A stretch of 18,595 bases of DNA, taken from contig JAITTR010000084.1 in assembly GCA_031286725.1 (NCBI GenBank), forward strand, positions 1 through 18,595, read 5' to 3'. How positions within the stretch are numbered: position 1 is the stretch's first letter; every line of letters starts with the position of its first letter. The notes under the pieces were generated by a model, which worked only from the letters and a program-made list of their open reading frames with translations, did not search any database and was not told the origin of the DNA. The translations under genes were made by a program, and so were the position numbers. The stretch comes from Holosporales bacterium (GTDB taxonomy: Bacteria > Pseudomonadota > Alphaproteobacteria > RUG11792). Shown here one piece after another: positions 1-7,605 of this stretch.

Positions 1-139
1 TATATTCTGATAATATTCTATCTCCAGAACTAGCAGCCTCTTTTGCCGCGGTGATATATTTGCTCTTTAAGCCCAAATAATACGATTTCCCCTTAGTTCC
101 AAAGTTTTCTTTCCTCATATAAACATCCCGAAAAAGCAT
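1..139 (-). CDS. DUF4167-like protein, N-terminal part, cut by the left window edge
   Basis: This is the first 46 codons of a leftward gene; the rest lies outside the window. After a short basic start, residues 28-46 read KYITAAKEAASSGDRILSEY. That closely resembles the core of DUF4167, a domain of unknown function found in Alphaproteobacteria, with its 'KY...AreAsssGDr...E' pattern. I chose the ATG at 139-137 because a good ribosome site (AAGGGG, about 4 bases away) precedes it. A second in-frame ATG at 118-116 is possible but has no such site. The function of the family is not established; known members often have a long low-complexity C-terminus, which cannot be seen here. The gene is divergent from tRNA-Leu. 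The identification rests on a short segment by eye. Confidence 0.6.
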   Translation of the reverse strand, partial: MLFRDVYMRKENFGTKGKSYYLGLKSKYITAAKEAASSGDRILSEY

Positions 140-247
140 TCATCCCCTTTCCTCAAGCCAGTATATTCTTACGATATCATAAAAAGCTTTCCCATTCAAG
201 AGTCATGAAAAAGTTTTTTAAAGTTCGGGATACAACCTCAACTATCT

Positions 248-276
248 TTGACAAATATAACTTTCTGCGGTATGAT
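248..276 (+). promoter_or_regulatory. Promoter of tRNA-Leu (and probably uppP-rluD)
   Basis: A perfect -35 box TTGACA (248-253), a 17-base spacer and the -10 box TATGAT (271-276, five of six consensus) end 11 bases before the tRNA. This is the strongest sigma-70 type promoter in the window. Transcription would start close to the tRNA 5' end, so the tRNA leader must be very short. No terminator is visible between the tRNA and uppP, so it may also drive uppP and rluD (inference). Confidence 0.8.
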
Positions 277-287
277 GAAACTATATT

Positions 288-374
288 GCCCAGATGGCGG
301 AATTGGTAGACGCGTACGCTTCAGGAGCGTGTGGATTAAACTCCGTGGAAGTTCGAGTCTTCTTCTGGGCACCA
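288..374 (+). tRNA. tRNA-Leu (anticodon CAG)
   Basis: An 87-nucleotide class II tRNA. The 7-bp acceptor stem GCCCAGA (288-294) pairs perfectly with TCTGGGC (364-370), followed by discriminator A and an encoded CCA (372-374). The D-arm carries the GGCGGAATTGGTAGACGCG pattern typical of bacterial tRNA-Leu. The anticodon CAG is at 322-324 in the loop TTCAGGA. A variable arm and the T-loop TTCGAGT follow. It reads CUG codons. The uppP start codon is only 20 bases downstream. Confidence 0.96.
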
Positions 375-394
375 AGTTTTTTGCATAGTATATT

Positions 395-1177
395 ATGAGT
401 TTTGAAATATTATTGTTAAGTATTGTTCAGGGGATTGGGGAAATACTTCCGATTAGTTCTTCCGTTAACTTACATTTATTTTCTAAATTGTTTCATATTC
501 AAGACTTCTCTTTTTCGCTCAAAATAGCTTTACACGTTGGAAGTTTAATTACGCTACTGATCTATTCTAAAAAAGACGTTATCAATATTTTTAAAGGATT
601 GTTTTCAAAAAAAAGAACTCTTTTTGAGACTTATTTTTTCCCGTTATTATTAGGAACTATACCCGTAACGATATTGGGATATTTTTCAAGAGATTTCGTA
701 AAGGAATTTGACTCTCCCAAAATTATGGGAACATCTAGCGTATTATTTGGATTAACGTTATTTGTCTTCGACAAACTCTCCTGCGCTAAGAATAGAGTAG
801 AAAAAGATAATATTCAAATTTGGAAGGCTTGTTTTATAGGATGTTTTCAAAGCCTAGCTTTATTCCCGGGAGTAAGCAGGCTCGGGATTTGTATAACCGC
901 CTCGAGAATGTTAAACTTAGACAGGAGAAAAGCAATACGTTTCTCGCTGCTTTTAGCCATACCAAGCATTCTTGGCTCCCTATCTTTAGAAACATTCGAA
1001 TGTTGTAAAACCAACGACTTTAGCTTATTTTCGGGCAATACCGCCGTAAGCGTAATGATCGTCGCCATAACGGGGCTTATTACGATATGGCCAGCTATAA
1101 GGTTCATGGAAAAGAAAGGATTTCTAGCGATAACTATTTATAGAATAGTCGTGGGCTCAATTTTATGTTTTTTATAA
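395..1177 (+). CDS. uppP: Undecaprenyl-diphosphatase UppP (BacA family)
   Basis: An integral inner-membrane enzyme that dephosphorylates undecaprenyl diphosphate to the monophosphate, recycling the lipid carrier for peptidoglycan and other surface polymers. The 260 residues are near the family norm (about 265-275) and form a series of hydrophobic segments. The N-terminal (E/Q)xxxE motif is present as Q12 and E16, followed by LPISSS. The second motif, PGxSR, is at P158-R162 and keeps the catalytic Arg. The His normally found in the SSTGH/SSSAH motif is Asn here (N25), with a His two residues later (H27). The start ATG lies 20 bases after tRNA-Leu and has no clear Shine-Dalgarno. rluD starts 7 bases after the stop, so the two are probably co-transcribed. 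The family call is firm; activity is less certain because of N25. Confidence 0.92.
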   Translation: MSFEILLLSIVQGIGEILPISSSVNLHLFSKLFHIQDFSFSLKIALHVGSLITLLIYSKKDVINIFKGLFSKKRTLFETYFFPLLLGTIPVTILGYFSRDFVKEFDSPKIMGTSSVLFGLTLFVFDKLSCAKNRVEKDNIQIWKACFIGCFQSLALFPGVSRLGICITASRMLNLDRRKAIRFSLLLAIPSILGSLSLETFECCKTNDFSLFSGNTAVSVMIVAITGLITIWPAIRFMEKKGFLAITIYRIVVGSILCFL

Positions 1178-1184
1178 AATATAA

Positions 1185-2144
1185 ATGATAATACATATTA
1201 CAGAGAAATTTATAGGACGAAGATTAGACGCGGCAATTTCAGAAATACTTCCTAATATGTCTAGAACCCAAATTCAAAAGTATATAAAAAACGGCGTAGT
1301 ACTATGCGATAGAAATAAAATTGAAAATTTATCTAAGAAAATATCAAATCCATGCGAAATAGAAATTAAAATTGAAGACTTTTATAATGACAACGATTAT
1401 GAAATTACTCCGGAAAACATAGATTTAAAGGTCATATTTGAAGACGAACATATAGTAATTATAAATAAGCCTCCAGGAACTGTCTGTCACCCCGCTCCAG
1501 GACATAAAACCGGAACTATTGCGAACGCTTTAGCGTATAAATTTAAAAATCTATCCGATATAGGCGGAAAAACTCGGCCGGGTATAGTCCATAGATTAGA
1601 CAAAGACACTTCTGGAATTATGCTTATAGCGAAGACAAACGCAGCGCATAGAGCTTTTTCAGAGCTATTTGCAAATTACAAAGGAAAATTAATAAAAAGG
1701 AAATATATCTGCTTTGTTTTTGGAGTTCCAAAAGAAAAAACAGGTAGAATAGAAACTTTTTTAAGTAGACATCCTAGATTTAGACAACAATACGCTCCAA
1801 GCGACACGGCTGGCAAAAAAGCTATAACTCTTTATTCTGTCGTCGAATCCGTATATTTCTCGTCAACAAAAGCAATATCGAAAATTAATTGCGAATTGCT
1901 CACAGGGAGGACTCATCAAATTAGAGTACACATGAAATATATAGGAAATCATTTAATTGGAGATGGCGTATATGGCAAAACGAAAATAGAAGAAACGTAT
2001 CCAGAATTAATTAAAAATTTCCCAAGACAAGCCCTTCATTCAAGCGAATTGTCTTTTATTCATCCCATAACCGCAGAATTTCTGCAATTTAAAACAAATC
2101 TTCCAAAAGATCTGGAAACTCTAGAAAAATTTTTCATACTATAA
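1185..2144 (+). CDS. rluD: Ribosomal large-subunit pseudouridine synthase RluD
   Basis: This RluA-family enzyme isomerises uridines to pseudouridine in 23S rRNA; the RluD subgroup acts on helix 69 (positions 1911, 1915 and 1917 in E. coli numbering). Residues 1 to about 65 form an S4-type RNA-binding domain. The catalytic domain starts near residue 80 and carries the signature HRLDKDTSG with the catalytic Asp at D139. The preceding 'HPAPGHKTGTIANAL' and 'RPGIVHRLD' segments favour RluD over RluC. A later RTHQIRVH motif is also typical. At 319 residues the length is normal (E. coli about 326). The start lies 7 bases after uppP with no good ribosome site, which suggests translational coupling. 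No intrinsic terminator is visible after it. Confidence 0.92.
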   Translation: MIIHITEKFIGRRLDAAISEILPNMSRTQIQKYIKNGVVLCDRNKIENLSKKISNPCEIEIKIEDFYNDNDYEITPENIDLKVIFEDEHIVIINKPPGTVCHPAPGHKTGTIANALAYKFKNLSDIGGKTRPGIVHRLDKDTSGIMLIAKTNAAHRAFSELFANYKGKLIKRKYICFVFGVPKEKTGRIETFLSRHPRFRQQYAPSDTAGKKAITLYSVVESVYFSSTKAISKINCELLTGRTHQIRVHMKYIGNHLIGDGVYGKTKIEETYPELIKNFPRQALHSSELSFIHPITAEFLQFKTNLPKDLETLEKFFIL

Positions 2145-2211
2145 AGCTCCGAGGCGTATCCGCATGTCTGCTAATGATTTAAGGATATTGTTTTTAGTTA
2201 TAAGGAAATAA

Positions 2212-3300
2212 GATGAAGAAAAAGATAGGGAAGTCACGCTTGTCAGAGCAGAGCTGCTTGGTGCAGTAGACGCCTTTGAGACACTCCAGAAGCTCTCTTT
2301 TAGAATAAAGACATGGAATCTCTCTGAGCCCACTGGGATAAATATAACATAGGAGCAATTTAAGCTTGAAACTACATTCATAAGAGAAGGAGGCTAACTC
2401 ATAGGCATATGAAAAAGGGAAACAAGCAGAAGAAATTAATTTTGTTTCTAAAGACCATCCTCTTCTATCTGGCTTAGATTTAGATTGAAAAACTTTAGCG
2501 ACCAAATATTAGAGAACATTATATCTTTGAAAGATACTTCTAACTAATGGGCTCTTTATTATAGTATTATATACAATGCTCTAGAAGCTTTTGAATAAAG
2601 AGGACAAGTCATATCTAGGCTGGTGGTATAGCGTCGGATTTTGCCAACTCCTCTAGTTACGTTTATAATTCCGTCAGATAAAATCGCAAAGCATCAACAG
2701 TCTGTTAATTAGATATGCTTCTAAAGACATCTGTCAAGAAAATGAACCAAAAAGCAGGAACTTAATTTGGAAGAGTTTATTTCGCTTTTTAATTCCTCAT
2801 GTTTCATACGCTCTAATTATAATGTAAAAGAAAATTCTCAAGCTTTATTAAGAAACATCAACTCATTCAAAATGGTACCTAATACATGTAAGTTTCAGAA
2901 AATTTTAGTAGATAGTTTTATGGACTATTTGCGAGGGAAGAGATACTTGCAGTCAGGATATGGGACGACGAAGTGAATAAAATTTTTGGTAAAGATGGTT
3001 GAGTTTGAAATTTTTACCGGGTATAGAAAGTGGTTCTGCTTTTGTAGATCGAGGAAGATCTTGCGATTTATGTGGTAGGCAGGCCAGCAGTATCAAAGTC
3101 GCCCGATGGCGCTTGGACTGAAAACCTCTAAGTTTGCAATCTTTCCTGGGCCTTACGATGATGTTTACCAAATTAGTCGCTCTCGAAATTTACCCCTTGC
3201 GGCTCCTTTTAGAGAAATTGAACGTAAGATTTCCTAGGGCATGTTGGTGGATAGGAAACAACTCGCTGTCGTTCCCTGCTTTTATATAAAAGTTTTCTAA
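2212..3300 (+). pseudogene. Decayed plus-strand gene(s), identity unknown
   Basis: No intact gene lies between rluD and the rpoC terminator, but the plus strand keeps a coding trace. One frame reads protein-like from 2212 to 2394 (for example LVRAELLGAVDAFETLQKLS) with one TAG at 2350. The next frame takes over at about 2393 and runs to 2824, including GKQAEEINFVSKDHPLLSGL, with TAG at 2402, 2510, 2582 and 2654, TGA at 2486 and 2528, and TAA at 2666. The first frame then resumes from 2746 to a TAA at 3298-3300 and is broken only by TGA 2974, TAG 3076 and TAG 3235; it includes FPGPYDDVYQISRSRNLPLA. The simplest reading is one gene of roughly 360 codons, or two adjacent ones, inactivated by nonsense mutations and frameshifts. 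I recognise no family. Frame boundaries are approximate. Confidence 0.55.
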
Positions 3301-3398
3301 AAGAACATTGATAAAAGCAGACTCTACTTTTTTTATTTACAATAAGTTAATTCGAAAAAGAATTTATCTTTTGCAAATTTAAATTGAGGAGGATTAAG

Positions 3399-3426
3399 AA
3401 AAACGGCTTGCCAAAAACGCAAGCCG
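3399..3426 (-). terminator. Intrinsic terminator of the secE-rpoC operon
   Basis: A perfect 8-bp stem CGGCTTGC/GCAAGCCG (3404-3411 with 3419-3426) encloses a 7-base loop. On the minus strand it is followed by TTTTTC. It lies 19 bases after the rpoC stop codon. It is the only strong terminator between rpoC and the decayed region and marks the end of the cluster. Confidence 0.9.
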
Positions 3427-3445
3427 CTTATCGTTTATAACTTAT

Positions 3446-6400
3446 TTAAGCCGAAACTTTAATTTCTTCTTTTTCATCTTCAACAAAAAAATCTTGTTCA
3501 GCTTCCAATTTCCATTTTCTAACGACTCCGCCAGTTCCTGCGGGCATTAATCTTCCAGCTATAACGTTTTCTTTCAACCCAACCAAATAATCGGTTTTTC
3601 CGCAGATAGCGGCTTCGGTCAATACTCTTGTGGTTTCTTGGAATGAAGCGGCAGAAATAAACGATTTCGTATGCAAAGAAGCTCTGGTTATTCCTTGCAA
3701 AACGGAACCAGCGACTATAGTTTTTTTCCCTTCTTTCAATAAAGCGGAATTAATTTCAGCAAGCTCTTCTTTGTCTATCTCGTCGCCAACTATATAAGTC
3801 GAATCTCCGGAATCTTTTATTTCTTTTTTCTGAAGCATTTGTCGAACTATTATTTCTATATGTTTGTCGTTAATAGAAATTCCTTGCAGTTTATATACTT
3901 GTTGTATTTCGTTAACAAGATATATGGCCATTTGTTCGACTCCTAATATTCTTAAAATATCCTGAAGAACAAAACTCCCGTCGACTAGCATATCTCCTTT
4001 TTTAACGTAATCTCCCTCATGGACTATTACAGATCTTCCTTTTGGCACTAAATATTCAAACTGCTTTTGTATAGAACCTTCTTCCGAAATTACTATTATT
4101 CTTCTTTTATTCTTATAGTCTTTTCCAAATTCTATTTTGCCATCGATATCGGAAATAATAGCTGGATTTTTCGGAAGACGAGCTTCGAATAGCTCAGATA
4201 TTCTTGGCAACCCACCGGTTATGTCTTTTGTTCTTATGACGTCTTTTGGAATTTTCGCAATTATATCTCCAGCCAAAACTCTCGAGCCATTGTCGACATT
4301 TATTATAGAATCTATAGAAAGGAAATATCTCGCTTCAATTTTATTCGAAAGCATAACAGGATCGCCCTTTTCGTTTCTTATAGAAATCATAGGCCTATAA
4401 TCGGCAGCATTGACTGATTGTTTCCAATCGACAACGACTTTGCTGGAAATTCCAGTCGATTCGTCAACGACTTCTCTCAATGATTTTCCGTCTATCAAAT
4501 CAACGAAATGAGCTAAACCATCAGCTTCGCAAACCACAGGAATCGTGTATGGATCCCATTCCGCCAAAACCTGCCCTACTTTTACGGCGTCTCCGGCAAA
4601 AACCATTAATTTCGCTCCGTATGGAACCTTGCAAGACAATCTTTCTCTTCCATTTGCATCTATAAGAGCAAGCTCGGCTTTTCTTGAAAGAACTATTATT
4701 TCGCTAGAGCTGTTCTTAACCGTAGACACGTTTTTAAAGGCGATATTTGCGTTCATTAAAGATTCAATGCTGGATTGTTCGGAGCTTTTTTGAGCGGCTC
4801 CTCCAATGTGGAACGTTCTCATAGTAAGCTGAGCTCCAGGTTCTCCAATCGATTGAGCGGCGATAACGCCAACGGCTTCTCCAACGCTAACGACGGTTCC
4901 TCTAGCCAAATCTCTACCGTAACACTTTGAGCAAATCCCATGTTTGCTATCGCAAGTTATAACAGATCTTACCCAAACTTCGTCTATTCCCGAATCTACA
5001 ATTTCGCCCGCCTTATACTCGTCAATAAACCCGTTTCTTGGAAGAATTAGTAATCCGTTGGTAGGGTTTATTATATCTTTTGCGGCAAATCTGCCTAAAA
5101 TTCTTTCTTTAAGAGACACGACAGTATTAGAGCCGTCGTAAACGGACTTCATCAATAAACCATTTGAGGTTTGGCAATCTTCTTCAGTGATTATACAATC
5201 GTTGGCAACGTCGACTAATCTTCTAGTTAAATAACCAGCGTTCGCCGTTTTTAAGGCTATGTCGGTCAACCCTTTGCGGCTTCCGTGAGTTGAAATAAAG
5301 TATTCGAGAACAGACAATCCTTCTTTAAAGTTAGAAACAATAGGAGATTCAATAATTTCGCCAGTAGGCTTCGCCATCAAACCTCTCATACCGGCAGATT
5401 GTTTTAACTGAGCCATAGAGCCGCGAGCCTTGGAATGAATCATCATATAAACGGAATTCGGCTGTCCTCCTTTTTCCACATAAGAAACGGCTTTCATTAA
5501 GGCTTCGGCAACTTTGTCTCCACACTTGTCCCAAGCGTCAACAACCTTGTTGTATTTCTCTCCTTGAGTTATGAATCCGTCTAGGTATTGTTGTTCAAAT
5601 TCACCGACAATTTTTTCAGTTTCAGCAACCAATTCCTTTTTCTCTTGAGGTACTACAAGGTCGTCTTTTCCATAAGATATTCCCGATAAAGTCGCATATT
5701 TAAAGCCCGTTTCCATTATTCTATCAACAAACATTGCGGTAGCCTTTTGTCCACAATTGAAATGTATCGCATCGACCAATCCGTTTATATCGGACGCAGT
5801 TATGACTTTGTTAACTAAATCAAACGGTATTTTGCTATGGGAAGGTAAATTCTGGTATAACAACACCCTTCCAGGAGTGGTTTCCATAGTCTTATATTCA
5901 ATGGAACCGTCGTCTTTGTAATACGGAATTCTAGTACGAATCTTGGTGTGATAATTTACAATTTTTTCTTCAAGGGCATACGTTATTTCGCTCAACCCCG
6001 ACATATACGCCCCTTCGTTTGGCAATCCTTCGCCTTGTAGAGTTAAGTAATAAACTCCTAAAACGATATCTTTTGAAGGAACGACTATTGGCTTCCCGCT
6101 CGAAGGACTGAGAATATTATTTGTGGACAGCATTAAAATTCTAGCTTCTAGCTGAGCTTCGGGAGACAGAGGAATGTGAACGGCCATCTGGTCTCCGTCG
6201 AAATCCGCGTTAAATGCCGTACAAACCAATGGGTGAAGCTGGATCGCTTTTCCTTCGATCAAAACGGGCTCAAAAGCCTGAATACTAAGTCTATGCAAAG
6301 TTGGAGCTCGATTCAAAAGCACAGGATGCTCTCGAATAACTTCCTCCAAGATATCCCAGACTTCCGGCCTATCTCGTTCTATCATTCTTTTGGCCGATTT

Positions 6401-7594
6401 TAATGTGCTCGACAATCCGTATTTCTCTAACTTTGCGTAAACAAACGGCTTAAAGAGCTCTAATGCCATTTTCTTCGGCAGGCCGCATTGATGTAACTTT
6501 AATTCGGGGCCTACGATAATAACGGATCTTCCAGAATAGTCGACTCGTTTGCCAAGCAGATTCTGCCTAAACCTTCCTTGTTTTCCTTTCAGCATATCGG
6601 CAAGAGATTTTAACGGCCTTTTGTTTACCCTGACTATCGCTTTCGATCCGCATTTTTTATTGTCAAACAAAGCGTCCACAGACTCTTGAAGCATTCTTTT
6701 TTCATTTCTAATAATGATATCCGGGGCTCTCAATTCGATTAATCTCTTCAATCTGTTATTTCTATTTATCACCCTTCTATAAAGATCGTTAAGATCGCTA
6801 GCGGCGAACCTTCCTCCTTCCAAAGGAACAAGCGGTCTCAATTCTGGGGGGATAACAGGAAGCACTGTTAAAACTAAATGTTCTGGCTTGGCTCCGGTAT
6901 CGATGAAAGCTTTCAAAATCTTTAGTCTTTTTACTATTTTCTTTTTTCTTATATCTACGACTCCAGATATTAACTCTTCTTTAAGCTTATCTACTTCTTC
7001 TTGAAGATTTACCGATTTTAGCATATCCCTTATCGCTTCGGCTCCAATACTAACGGAAAAAGCTCCTTCGCCATATTTATCAAGAGCGTCTTGGTATTCT
7101 TCTTTCGTTATTGTATCCATATTCTGAAAACGACTAAATCCCGGTTCTAAAACGACGTATTTTTCAAAATATAAAATCTTTTCGAGTTCTTTTATTCCGC
7201 GATCTAAAATCATAGATATTCGACTTGGAATCGATTTCATAAACCAAACGTGCACGACGGGAGCGGCAAGCTCTATATGTCCCATTCTTTCTCGACGCAC
7301 TCGACTTAGGGTTATTTCGACGCCACATTTCTCGCAGATTATACCTTTATATTTCATGCGTTTGTATCGACCACAATTACATTCGTAATCTTTTACGGGA
7401 CCAAAAATTCGAGCGCAAAACAACCCGTCTCTTTCCGGCTTAAATGTTCTATAGTTGATCGTCTCGGGTTTCTTTACTTCTCCAAACGACCAAGATCTAA
7501 TTTCGTCAGGACTTGCTATAGAAATTCTTATAGCGTCAAACTCCGGTGAAATGTCGGGTTTATCCTTTATGGGATAATCGTTTTTCAAACTCAT
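3446..7594 (-). CDS. rpoC: DNA-directed RNA polymerase subunit beta'
   Basis: The largest subunit of RNA polymerase; it carries the catalytic magnesium and much of the DNA clamp. The 1382-residue protein has the N-terminal zinc site at C72, C74, C87 and C90, and the catalytic NADFDGDQ motif with D464, D466 and D468. It also has the bridge-helix and trigger-loop region GEPGAQLTMRTFHIGGAA and a second cysteine cluster (CDSKHGICSKCYG). The length is normal for Alphaproteobacteria. The start ATG is 11 bases after the rpoB stop, and the rpoB stop TAG is part of the AGGAG ribosome site of rpoC, so translation is likely coupled. The gene stops with TAA just ahead of the operon terminator. I see no truncation or odd insert. 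Confidence 0.98.
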   Translation of the reverse strand: MSLKNDYPIKDKPDISPEFDAIRISIASPDEIRSWSFGEVKKPETINYRTFKPERDGLFCARIFGPVKDYECNCGRYKRMKYKGIICEKCGVEITLSRVRRERMGHIELAAPVVHVWFMKSIPSRISMILDRGIKELEKILYFEKYVVLEPGFSRFQNMDTITKEEYQDALDKYGEGAFSVSIGAEAIRDMLKSVNLQEEVDKLKEELISGVVDIRKKKIVKRLKILKAFIDTGAKPEHLVLTVLPVIPPELRPLVPLEGGRFAASDLNDLYRRVINRNNRLKRLIELRAPDIIIRNEKRMLQESVDALFDNKKCGSKAIVRVNKRPLKSLADMLKGKQGRFRQNLLGKRVDYSGRSVIIVGPELKLHQCGLPKKMALELFKPFVYAKLEKYGLSSTLKSAKRMIERDRPEVWDILEEVIREHPVLLNRAPTLHRLSIQAFEPVLIEGKAIQLHPLVCTAFNADFDGDQMAVHIPLSPEAQLEARILMLSTNNILSPSSGKPIVVPSKDIVLGVYYLTLQGEGLPNEGAYMSGLSEITYALEEKIVNYHTKIRTRIPYYKDDGSIEYKTMETTPGRVLLYQNLPSHSKIPFDLVNKVITASDINGLVDAIHFNCGQKATAMFVDRIMETGFKYATLSGISYGKDDLVVPQEKKELVAETEKIVGEFEQQYLDGFITQGEKYNKVVDAWDKCGDKVAEALMKAVSYVEKGGQPNSVYMMIHSKARGSMAQLKQSAGMRGLMAKPTGEIIESPIVSNFKEGLSVLEYFISTHGSRKGLTDIALKTANAGYLTRRLVDVANDCIITEEDCQTSNGLLMKSVYDGSNTVVSLKERILGRFAAKDIINPTNGLLILPRNGFIDEYKAGEIVDSGIDEVWVRSVITCDSKHGICSKCYGRDLARGTVVSVGEAVGVIAAQSIGEPGAQLTMRTFHIGGAAQKSSEQSSIESLMNANIAFKNVSTVKNSSSEIIVLSRKAELALIDANGRERLSCKVPYGAKLMVFAGDAVKVGQVLAEWDPYTIPVVCEADGLAHFVDLIDGKSLREVVDESTGISSKVVVDWKQSVNAADYRPMISIRNEKGDPVMLSNKIEARYFLSIDSIINVDNGSRVLAGDIIAKIPKDVIRTKDITGGLPRISELFEARLPKNPAIISDIDGKIEFGKDYKNKRRIIVISEEGSIQKQFEYLVPKGRSVIVHEGDYVKKGDMLVDGSFVLQDILRILGVEQMAIYLVNEIQQVYKLQGISINDKHIEIIVRQMLQKKEIKDSGDSTYIVGDEIDKEELAEINSALLKEGKKTIVAGSVLQGITRASLHTKSFISAASFQETTRVLTEAAICGKTDYLVGLKENVIAGRLMPAGTGGVVRKWKLEAEQDFFVEDEKEEIKVSA

Positions 7595-7605
7595 AATAGC
7601 GACTC

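Noticed and set aside
2139..2505. Two minus-strand ORFs opposite the first part of the left relic
   Set aside because: They are Ser-, Leu- and Phe-rich shadows; the plus-strand reading has a more natural protein composition with long charged helices and needs few repairs.
2767..2976. A 69-codon plus-strand ORF taken as a gene of its own
   Set aside because: It begins at a TTG with no ribosome site, and the same frame stays protein-like both before it and after its TGA, so it is better read as part of the larger decayed gene.
2145..3398. Insertion sequence or transposon in the left gene-free region
   Set aside because: I found no terminal inverted repeats, no target duplication and no recognisable transposase motif in the restored frames.
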